From the NCBI GenBank assembly GCA_017458545.1, contig JAFTBA010000321.1:1-5194 (forward strand): a DNA stretch of 5,194 nucleotides, read 5' to 3'. The stretch is from Synergistaceae bacterium. Its GTDB lineage: Bacteria; Synergistota; Synergistia; Synergistales; Aminobacteriaceae. Below, piece by piece: positions 1-4,894 of the stretch; position 1 is the first letter of the stretch, and each line of letters opens with the position of its first letter. Both the position numbers and the translations under genes were made by a program. The notes beneath the pieces were generated by a model that saw nothing but the letters and a program-made list of their open reading frames with translations, ran no database searches and had not been told where the DNA came from.

Positions 1-297
1 AAACCATTCGTCATCACAGTGATTATTCATCTTGCAGCAAAGCCACGCCGGAGTGAATACCTCCGCCTTTTTCCGGGTGCGTAGAGCCTGCTCCTCCTGT
101 GATTTCAATATGCGCGGCTTCAAATCCATGTCCGGGAGCAGTTCAGCTTTGATTTCCATATCCGCTTGGTACGCGCTGCCACGGTCTTCATAGCTGCCTG
201 TGGCGAACACAATATTCTTTCTGGTGGTTTTATCCTGAAGCAAGGTGGGCAGGCACATCTTTATCAGGCCGTCTTTCAAATCTATAAAATCCGTCAT
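1..297 (-). CDS. Restriction-modification 'subunit M'-like protein, N-terminal part (cut by left edge)
   Basis: The minus strand is open from an ATG at 297 to the window edge, giving 99 residues that begin MTDFIDLKDGLIKMCLPTLL. Landmarks are FATGSYEDRG (about residues 31-40), TRKKAEVFTPAWLC (about 74-87) and a closing CDDEWF. From memory, this N-terminus matches a family in Lachnospiraceae and other gut Clostridia annotated as 'restriction endonuclease subunit M' or type II adenine-specific methylase. The catalytic methylase motifs, if present, lie beyond the left edge, so activity cannot be judged here. A GAGAGGTG ribosome site (309-316 on the minus strand) sits 11 bases before the ATG. The gene follows the XRE regulator by 49 bases on the same strand with no obvious terminator between, so the two are probably co-transcribed. 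The family call rests on recollection of similar sequences. That the region is coding is well supported by the ribosome site and the uninterrupted frame. Confidence 0.75.
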   Translation of the reverse strand, partial: MTDFIDLKDGLIKMCLPTLLQDKTTRKNIVFATGSYEDRGSAYQADMEIKAELLPDMDLKPRILKSQEEQALRTRKKAEVFTPAWLCCKMNNHCDDEWF

Positions 298-346
298 CTT
301 TCAAAATGCACCTCTCTTGCTCGATGGGGCGTGAAAACCGGGCCAT

Positions 347-799
347 TTATATTCTCTCTGCGTCCATGTTTTCTTTTTGCCTTATCGGGCGAGAACGCAC
401 AGTTACGGAAATGCTCATGCCGCTGTTCAGCGTTCCCTGCTCCTGCGCCCGGTTAAATTCCGTCCGCAGAACAGAATCTACAGCGGATTTGCCGTATTCA
501 TCTAGCAGGGCATACTTCCGCAACATATCCTCATATTCCTCTTCAACGGCCCATTCACCAAGCTGGTCGATCTCTTCTTCCGTGAGCGTAGCGGAGCGCC
601 GATCTTCGGAGGTGCCGATGATGTAATCGACGCGCCTGTCGAACAGTTCACTGAGCCGGGACAGCATATCAAAACAGGGCATCCGTTTCCCTGTCTCCCA
701 CATGGCGACCGTCCCCTTTGAAACGCCGAGCGTCTCGGCCAGCATCACCTGCGTCAGCCCTTTTTCCTTTCTCAGTTGTTTCAATCGTTGCTGGAACAT
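347..799 (-). CDS. XRE-family helix-turn-helix transcriptional regulator
   Basis: This 150-residue protein has an N-terminal Cro/CI-type HTH at about residues 4-62. The second helix is TQVMLAETL and the recognition helix is SKGTVAMWETG, followed by the usual tail LSRLSELFDRRVDYIIG. Residues 70-120 are acidic and probably helical (TLTEEEIDQLGEWAVEEEYEDM), perhaps a dimerisation region. The C-terminal 25 residues are basic and of unknown role. An upstream in-frame GTG at 808 lies 1 base from the AAGGAG site and is rejected. The ATG at 799 has 10-base spacing and begins at the usual point of the domain (MFQQRLKQLRKEKGLTQ). It is the first gene of a likely two-gene unit with the methylase-like gene. 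A repeated 12-bp motif over its own -10 box suggests autorepression, as in the C proteins of restriction-modification loci or phage-type repressors. It is rich in CTG and CGG codons, unlike the fatty-acid genes to the right. Confidence 0.92.
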   Translation of the reverse strand: MFQQRLKQLRKEKGLTQVMLAETLGVSKGTVAMWETGKRMPCFDMLSRLSELFDRRVDYIIGTSEDRRSATLTEEEIDQLGEWAVEEEYEDMLRKYALLDEYGKSAVDSVLRTEFNRAQEQGTLNSGMSISVTVRSRPIRQKENMDAERI

Positions 800-809
800 G
801 AATCTCACA

Positions 810-815
810 CTCCTT
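810..815 (-). promoter_or_regulatory. Ribosome binding site deciding the XRE gene start
   Basis: The minus strand reads AAGGAG here, a full Shine-Dalgarno core. It lies 10 bases before the ATG at 799 but only 1 base before the in-frame GTG at 808, so it supports the shorter 150-residue protein. Confidence 0.8.
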
Positions 816-823
816 TTCGCTCA

Positions 824-835
824 ATTCTCACTCAT
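824..835. promoter_or_regulatory. Putative XRE operator, copy 1 (ATTCTCACTCAT)
   Basis: This 12-bp sequence is the exact reverse complement of 941-952 (ATGAGTGAGAAT). It covers the end of the -10 box and the transcription start region of the XRE promoter. The core GTGAGA also recurs on the minus strand at 803-808, by the XRE start codon. Assigning it to the XRE protein is inference from position and repetition. Confidence 0.5.
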
Positions 836-862
836 TATAATGTCATATGCTTGATTTTTCAA
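834..862 (-). promoter_or_regulatory. Sigma-A-type promoter of the XRE / methylase-like unit
   Basis: Read on the minus strand, a -35 box TTGAAA (857-862) and a consensus -10 box TATAAT (834-839) are separated by exactly 17 bp. This places transcription start near 827, about 28 bases before the XRE ATG. The -35 box lies inside a small perfect inverted repeat, CTTGA-TTTT-TCAAG (850-863). The -10 box overlaps the 12-bp repeat at 824-835, which fits repression by polymerase exclusion. Confidence 0.8.
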
Positions 863-940
863 GATAAAAAGCGCATATTCCATAATCAGGTTTCAAAATA
901 TAACATTATATTCTAACATTTTGTGAGTTTGAGTGTTGAT

Positions 941-952
941 ATGAGTGAGAAT
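941..952. promoter_or_regulatory. Putative XRE operator, copy 2 (ATGAGTGAGAAT)
   Basis: This is an exact inverted copy of 824-835, 117 bp away (about 11 helical turns) on the far side of the XRE promoter. A related GTGAGT core lies nearby at 923-928. The site could support cooperative binding or looping. It is not near any convincing + strand gene, so a divergent promoter is not required to explain it. Confidence 0.45.
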
Positions 953-975
953 ATGTGCTATCAAAGCCAATCCGA

Positions 976-1010
976 AAAAATCACCGACAAACAGATGGCC
1001 GGTGATTTTT
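976..1010. terminator. Bidirectional intrinsic terminator hairpin
   Basis: A perfect 11-bp inverted repeat, AAAAATCACCG / CGGTGATTTTT, with a 13-base loop. The minus strand reads a stem ending in six T, and the + strand a stem ending in five T, so it can act in both directions. It lies between the XRE promoter and a minus-strand open frame ending at 1049, so its natural role may be to end that upstream transcript. It would also stop any short + transcript from the operator region. Confidence 0.7.
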
Positions 1011-1011
1011 G

Positions 1012-1027
1012 TTGCCCATTCGGGCAA
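1012..1027. repeat. Palindrome TTGCCC-N4-GGGCAA, copy 1
   Basis: A perfect 6-bp inverted repeat with loop ATTC, immediately right of the terminator hairpin. Its arms are identical to those at 1249-1264. It could be a regulator site, a recombinase site or a small hairpin. No T-run follows it, so it is not a terminator by itself. Confidence 0.5.
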
Positions 1028-1048
1028 ATCCAGAAGAAAGGAAGTGGA

Positions 1049-1348
1049 TTATCCGAAAAAGTGCTTGGGACGGTTGCCATTTATCAGGATTTCGACATCA
1101 AAGGCTCTGCACACGCGGAAAAGCGGCTGTTGGAGAGCGAGAATGAAGTCCTTGATATCGGAATCACCCGCCCGGTACAACCCAGCAGACTTCGAGCCGT
1201 TTGCTGCATCGGCAATGGCATCACCAGAAGCGGAGGCGGATGACGATTTTGCCCTGATGGGCAAGTGTCCGTTTTTTTGTGTCGAGTAATATGCGGTGCC
1301 GGCTGCAGAACACCCCGAATCATTTCCGACGATATACCTGCAACTTGA
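1049..1348 (-). pseudogene. Possible remnant of an unidentified minus-strand gene (start-less open frame)
   Basis: A minus-strand frame stays open for 99 codons, from just after a TAG at 1349-1351 to a TAA at 1049-1051. The readable part includes GTAYYSTQKNGHLP and, near the end, GDSDIKDFILALQQ and a final NRPKHFFG. I do not recognise it. There is no ATG in the frame and only one weak TTG (1264), without a ribosome site. It could be the 3' end of a gene whose front was lost at the junction with the fatty-acid operon. Supporting a once-real gene, its stop is followed 39 bases later by the terminator at 976-1010. Against it, the opposite strand also has long open frames here, so the openness may be compositional. 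Treat it as tentative. Confidence 0.25.
1249..1264. repeat. Palindrome TTGCCC-N4-GGGCAA, copy 2
   Basis: A perfect 6-bp inverted repeat with loop TGAT, sharing both arms with 1012-1027 and lying 237 bp from it. It is followed after 7 bases by seven T (1272-1278). That gap is too long for a standard terminator, but weak + strand termination ahead of the fapR promoter is possible. Confidence 0.5.
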
Positions 1349-1373
1349 CTAACTCGCAATAACACCCTATACT
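1345..1373 (+). promoter_or_regulatory. Promoter of the fapR-plsX-fabK-fabD-fabG operon
   Basis: TTGACT (1345-1350) and TATACT (1368-1373) are one mismatch each from the sigma-A consensus and are separated by 17 bp. Transcription should begin near 1380, leaving a leader of about 33 bases before the GTG start of fapR. No other good promoter is visible up to fabG, so the whole gene string probably depends on it. Confidence 0.8.
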
Positions 1374-1402
1374 TTGCGAAAATTTAATCTTGCAGTGAGG
1401 TA

Positions 1403-1419
1403 TTATTATCAGGTGCTAA
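1403..1419 (+). promoter_or_regulatory. Candidate FapR operator overlapping the fapR start
   Basis: The 17-base TTATTATCAGGTGCTAA is an imperfect palindrome (5 of 8 pairs match). It resembles the Bacillus-type FapR site, recalled as TTAGTACC on the left with GGTACTAA on the right: 6 of 8 and 7 of 8 bases agree. It lies about 23-39 bases after the predicted transcription start, so bound FapR would block the promoter region or the elongating polymerase. The consensus is from memory and the match is imperfect. Confidence 0.35.
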
Positions 1420-1988
1420 AATCTAAGCCCGACAGGAAATTACGTCAGGACAAACTCTCTGAAATCATTAAAGCTAATCCCATGATTACGGACAATGAAT
1501 TAGCTGCACAATTAGGTGTCAGCATTTCAACCGTCAGGCTTGACCGCGCTTTAATGGGCGTTCCCGAACTCCGCGAACGCATACGCTCAATGGCTCAGGA
1601 CGCTGTGAGCAAACTCCGTTCACTGAGTCCAAGCGAAGTCATAGGAGACCTCCTCGAACTCGAACCCGACAAATGGGCTCTGTCCGTTCTCCGTACAGCT
1701 AAGGATATGGCTTTCCGTTTCACCGACATAGTCAGCGATAATTACGTCTACGCTCAGGCAGGTTCAATCGCTGTAGCAGTCATCAACGCCGCTAAAGTCA
1801 TCATCGGTTCAATGAGAGGTCATTACAGGGGTCATGCCCATGTAGGCGATACACTCATCGCACGCGCTAAAGTCGGAGTCAACCGCGACGGCAAAAGAAT
1901 CGTCAGCGTTCGTACAAGAGCAGGAGACCGCGAAATTTTCATAGGGCGTTTCATCATTGAAATTCTCGAACAGAAGGCAGGTGATTAA
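1413..1988 (+). CDS. fapR: FapR, malonyl-CoA-responsive repressor of fatty-acid and phospholipid synthesis genes
   Basis: A 191-residue protein matching Bacillus FapR (188 residues) along its length. The N-terminal HTH at about residues 25-46 reads ITDNELAAQLGVSISTVRLDR and is followed by the family signature VPELRERIR. A linker carrying LSPSEVIGDLLELE comes next, then a C-terminal hot-dog effector domain (about 100-188) with AQAGSIAVAVI. In Bacillus, malonyl-CoA bound by this domain releases the repressor from DNA. The GTG at 1413 is chosen because it fits the family's N-terminus and has a GAGG site (1397-1400), though at 12-base spacing. An in-frame TTG at 1374 (204 residues) directly abuts the -10 box and would be untranslatable from this promoter; a GTG at 1395 is also possible. 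The gene heads the operon it should control, consistent with autoregulation. Several residues aligned with the Bacillus ligand pocket differ (see findings). Confidence 0.93.
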   Translation: MLKSKPDRKLRQDKLSEIIKANPMITDNELAAQLGVSISTVRLDRALMGVPELRERIRSMAQDAVSKLRSLSPSEVIGDLLELEPDKWALSVLRTAKDMAFRFTDIVSDNYVYAQAGSIAVAVINAAKVIIGSMRGHYRGHAHVGDTLIARAKVGVNRDGKRIVSVRTRAGDREIFIGRFIIEILEQKAGD

Positions 1989-1991
1989 ATT

Positions 1992-2978
1992 TTGAGCGCA
2001 AATATCACAATAGCTCTCGATGCTATGGGCGGTGATAATGCCCCCTCCGAAATCTGCAAAGGCGCTGTTAATGCCTGCAATCAATTTGACGACATCGAGA
2101 TCATTCTCACGGGTGATACAGAACGAATTAAATCATGTCTTCAGCCACACCCTAGAATACATATTGAACACGCTGCAGAAATCATTGACCCCGATGAACA
2201 CCCTGCAAACGCTATCCGTAAAAAGAAAGACTCAAGTCTCCGTGTCGCTATGGAAATGGTCAGGCGCGGTGATGCTCAGGGCTGCATAAGCGCAGGCAGT
2301 ACAGGCGCAATAGTCGCAGGAGGTGTCTTAGTCGTAGGACGTATTGAGGGTATTGACAGACCTGCATTAGGCATCCCGGTACCGTCAATCGAAAAACCTT
2401 CGTTCATGCTCGATGTCGGCGCTACAGTCAGATGTAAACCAGAAAACTTATTGCAGTTCGCACTCATGGGCAGCGTATATTCACGTAAAATAATGAATGT
2501 CGATAATCCCGAAGTCAAATTGCTCTCGAACGGCACTGAAGAGATTAAGGGTGATGATACCGTTCTCGCAGCACGCGAGTTAATGGAGGCTAAACCCAAT
2601 ATCAACTTCGGCGGCTACGTTGAGGGTAACGATGTCGTCTTCGGAAAATGTGATGTCATTGTATGCGACGGCTTCAGCGGTAATATTGCCCTCAAAATCG
2701 CTGAAGGTATCATGCAGGGTTTGAAGTCGTTATTATCTGATGAAGTCAAAGGCTCATTGACAGCTAAGGCAGGATTGCTGCTTCTTTCTCCTGTAGTCAA
2801 AAAATTATGGTCGCGTTTCAATTACGAGAAATACGGCGGTACTCCTTTGCTGGGCGTTAAAGGCGCTGTCCTCAAAGCTCACGGACGCTCAAAATCGCCG
2901 GCCATAGTAAGCGCAATATCAGCCGCAAGAAAATTTATTGCGGAAGACGGAACAACACAGATTAACCGTGAAATATAA
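1992..2978 (+). CDS. plsX: PlsX, phosphate acyltransferase (acyl-ACP:phosphate)
   Basis: PlsX converts acyl-ACP and phosphate to acyl-phosphate, the donor used by PlsY to acylate glycerol-3-phosphate. It is a soluble, peripherally membrane-associated enzyme linking fatty-acid synthesis to phospholipid synthesis. The 328 residues match the usual length (about 330). Visible motifs are DAMGGDNAP (10-18), RKKKDSSL (76-83), SAGSTGA (100-106, where many homologues have SAGNTGA), DVGA (141-144), NGTEEIKG (180-187), DGFSGN (226-231), YGGTPLLGVKG (281-291) and HGRS (297-300). Translation starts at TTG (1992), chosen because AGGTGA (1979-1984) lies 7 bases before it and the protein then begins MSANITIALDAMGGD as expected. 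The ribosome site is inside the last codons of fapR, 3 bases separating the genes, suggesting translational coupling with its regulator. Confidence 0.97.
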   Translation: MSANITIALDAMGGDNAPSEICKGAVNACNQFDDIEIILTGDTERIKSCLQPHPRIHIEHAAEIIDPDEHPANAIRKKKDSSLRVAMEMVRRGDAQGCISAGSTGAIVAGGVLVVGRIEGIDRPALGIPVPSIEKPSFMLDVGATVRCKPENLLQFALMGSVYSRKIMNVDNPEVKLLSNGTEEIKGDDTVLAARELMEAKPNINFGGYVEGNDVVFGKCDVIVCDGFSGNIALKIAEGIMQGLKSLLSDEVKGSLTAKAGLLLLSPVVKKLWSRFNYEKYGGTPLLGVKGAVLKAHGRSKSPAIVSAISAARKFIAEDGTTQINREI

Positions 2979-2990
2979 AGAGGTGAAATA

Positions 2991-3950
2991 ATGTTATTGA
3001 GAAAAGATAACCGCATATGCAAATTATTAGGCACTAAATACCCCCTTATACAGGGCGGAATGGCTTGGGTCGCTAACGCAGAATTAGCCTCAGCCGTAAG
3101 CAATGCAGGAGGACTCGGTGTAATCGCTGCAGCTGCGACTCCCCCCGAAATCCTCGAACAGGAAATTCTCAAAGCCAAAAAATTAATCGAACCCGGCAAA
3201 CCTTTCGGACTTAACATCATGCTGATGTCCCCTACTGCAGAAAGCGCGCTCGAAGTTGCCGTTAAACACCGCGTTCCGGTAGTAACTACAGGTGCAGGGA
3301 GTCCCGGAAAATTCCTCGAACGCCTTAAACCCATAGGCACAATAGTCATACCAGTAGTTGCCTCAGTAGCTCAGGCCCGCAGAGTCGAAAAGCAAGGGGC
3401 TGACGCTGTTGTTGCCGAAGGTATGGAGGCTGGAGGTCATATCGGTGAACTCACTACTATGGTATTGACACCCCAGATAGCTCAGGCCGTTAAAATCCCG
3501 GTAGTTTGTGCCGGCGGAGTAGCTGACGGACGCGGAGTAGTCGCGGCTTTCGCGCTGGGTGCTGAAGGCGTACAGGTAGGTACGCGGTTCATTTGCTGTG
3601 AGGAATGCACGGTTCACCCGAACTACAAGCAGGCAGTTGTTGACGCGCGCGACAGGTCAACAGCCGTAACAGGTCAGTCGTTAGGCCACCCCGTTAGGTG
3701 TCTACGCAACAAACTCACAGCCGAATTTGAACGCCTTGAACACGAAAACGCTCCTGCCTCAGAAATCGAAGCGTTAGGAACAGGCAAACTCAGGGCAGCA
3801 GTTGTTGACGGCGATACCGAATGGGGATCGTTAATGGCAGGTCAGAGCGCGGCTATGGTCAACGATATACTCCCTGCAAAAGTCATAATCGAAAATATGT
3901 TTAACGATGCCGAGAAAATTTTATCGTCAGTAGGTGAGGTGAAACAATGA
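2991..3950 (+). CDS. fabK: FabK, FMN-dependent enoyl-ACP reductase
   Basis: FabK reduces trans-2-enoyl-ACP to acyl-ACP in the last step of each elongation round, using FMN and NAD(P)H. It is unrelated to FabI and naturally insensitive to triclosan. The 319-residue TIM barrel matches pneumococcal FabK (324) across its length: QGGMAWV (21-27), FGLNIMLMSP (72-81), VVTTGAG (97-103), EGMEAGGHIGELTTM (143-157) with the probable catalytic His150, CAGGVADG (173-180), GAEGVQVGTRF (190-200), HPNYK (209-213) and MAGQ (282-285). The run EAGGHIG followed by LTTM favours FabK over nitronate monooxygenases, which share the fold, as does the location between plsX and fabD. An AGGTGA site (2981-2986) stands 4 bases before the ATG, 12 bases after the plsX stop. 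Confidence 0.96.
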   Translation: MLLRKDNRICKLLGTKYPLIQGGMAWVANAELASAVSNAGGLGVIAAAATPPEILEQEILKAKKLIEPGKPFGLNIMLMSPTAESALEVAVKHRVPVVTTGAGSPGKFLERLKPIGTIVIPVVASVAQARRVEKQGADAVVAEGMEAGGHIGELTTMVLTPQIAQAVKIPVVCAGGVADGRGVVAAFALGAEGVQVGTRFICCEECTVHPNYKQAVVDARDRSTAVTGQSLGHPVRCLRNKLTAEFERLEHENAPASEIEALGTGKLRAAVVDGDTEWGSLMAGQSAAMVNDILPAKVIIENMFNDAEKILSSVGEVKQ

Positions 3951-4891
3951 GTTACGCATTTGTTTTTCCGGGTCAGGGCTCGCAGTCTGTCGGTATGGGT
4001 AAAGATATTTATGACGCTTTCCCCTGCGCAAAAAGTATTTTTGACGAAGCTGATGATGCTCTTTCGTTTCATCTGACGAGCTTAATGTTCGAGGGTGATG
4101 AAGCAGAATTAACCCTCACTAAAAACGCACAGCCTGCAATAATGACGGTGAGCATTGCCGCTTTGAGAGTCCTCACTGAGGCAATGGGCGCGGAAATTTC
4201 ACCCGTTTGCACAGCAGGACACAGCTTAGGCGAGTATACTGCGTTGTGCGCGTCAGGAGTAATTGAGTTCGCTGACGCCGTAAGACTCGTCCGTAACAGG
4301 GGCGCGTTCATGCAGGAGGCCGTTCCCGAAGGTCAGGGAAGTATGGCAGCGTTGATAGGCGCAGGCCATGACGATGCAGTTAAGCTCTGCGAGTCTGTTG
4401 CTCCTAACGGTGAGGTCAGCCCTGCAAACTTTAACTGTCCCGGTCAGGTAGTTATTTCGGGAATGACTGAGTTTGTTGACGCTGCAATAGCAAACGCTAA
4501 ATCGTTCGGCATAAAACGAGCCGTTAAACTAAGTGTCAGCGCACCGTTCCATAGCCGTTACATGAAACCTGCAGCCGATAAACTCAAACTTGAGTTCGCA
4601 AAAATTTCGTGGCATAACTCAAAATTCCCGGTCATCGCTAACGTCAGTGCAACTCCAGTTAAATCACCCGATGAGATTCAGGAGAGCCTTTATCAGCAGA
4701 CGTTCAGCCCTGTTTTGTGGGAGGACTCTGTTGCTTACATGGCCGATGAAATGAAGATTGACTCGTTCTTTGAGCTCGGTGCAGGTGAAGTTCTCGCAGG
4801 TCTCATCAAGAAATGCCGAAAAGGTTTCAACATCTTTTCCGCAGGGACTCCCGAAAAGCTCGATGAGTTACGCGCGAAGTTGGAGGCGTAA
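3947..4891 (+). CDS. fabD: FabD, malonyl-CoA:ACP transacylase
   Basis: FabD transfers malonyl from CoA to the ACP phosphopantetheine arm, giving the two-carbon donor for elongation. At 314 residues it is the standard length. Catalytic features are present: FPGQGSQ (7-13) for the oxyanion region, nucleophile Ser93 in GHSLGEY (91-97), Arg118 in RNRGAFMQ that binds the malonyl carboxylate, GQVVISG (166-172), His202 in SAPFHS as the catalytic base, and Gln251 in LYQQTFSPV. These correspond to E. coli Ser92, Arg117, His201 and Gln250. Its ATG overlaps the fabK stop as ATGA, with AGGTGA (3937-3942) inside the end of fabK, so translation is probably coupled. Its substrate, malonyl-CoA, is also the expected FapR effector. 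Confidence 0.98.
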   Translation: MSYAFVFPGQGSQSVGMGKDIYDAFPCAKSIFDEADDALSFHLTSLMFEGDEAELTLTKNAQPAIMTVSIAALRVLTEAMGAEISPVCTAGHSLGEYTALCASGVIEFADAVRLVRNRGAFMQEAVPEGQGSMAALIGAGHDDAVKLCESVAPNGEVSPANFNCPGQVVISGMTEFVDAAIANAKSFGIKRAVKLSVSAPFHSRYMKPAADKLKLEFAKISWHNSKFPVIANVSATPVKSPDEIQESLYQQTFSPVLWEDSVAYMADEMKIDSFFELGAGEVLAGLIKKCRKGFNIFSAGTPEKLDELRAKLEA

Positions 4892-4894
4892 ATT

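Larger units (their letters stand above)
1011..1344. other. Stretch without a confident gene, next to the compositional junction
   Basis: No RNA gene, recognisable protein or complete transposon end is visible here. The stretch contains two 16-bp palindromes with the same arms, the start-less minus-strand frame, and a run of seven T (1272-1278) flanked by two GTGTC copies. The switch from island-like to operon-like sequence falls in its right part, roughly 1280-1345. It probably represents decayed mobile DNA or an insertion boundary. Confidence 0.4.

Noticed and set aside
166..626. Two + strand open frames opposite the methylase-like and XRE genes
   Set aside because: They lie antisense to better supported minus-strand genes and look like random translation.
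851..879. Divergent + strand promoter TTGATT - 17 bp - CATATT
   Set aside because: Both boxes are only fair matches in AT-rich DNA, and no convincing + strand gene follows before the terminator.
1249..1278. Hairpin plus seven T as a classical terminator before fapR
   Set aside because: Seven bases separate the stem from the T-run, too many for a standard intrinsic terminator; kept only as a palindrome.
923..1289. Overlapping + strand open frames of 106 and 114 codons
   Set aside because: They overlap in different frames, cross the terminator hairpin, lack ribosome sites and give low-complexity, unrecognisable proteins.
1374..1412. TTG at 1374 as the fapR start, adding 13 residues
   Set aside because: It sits immediately after the -10 box, before the expected transcription start, has no ribosome site, and extends beyond the family's normal N-terminus.
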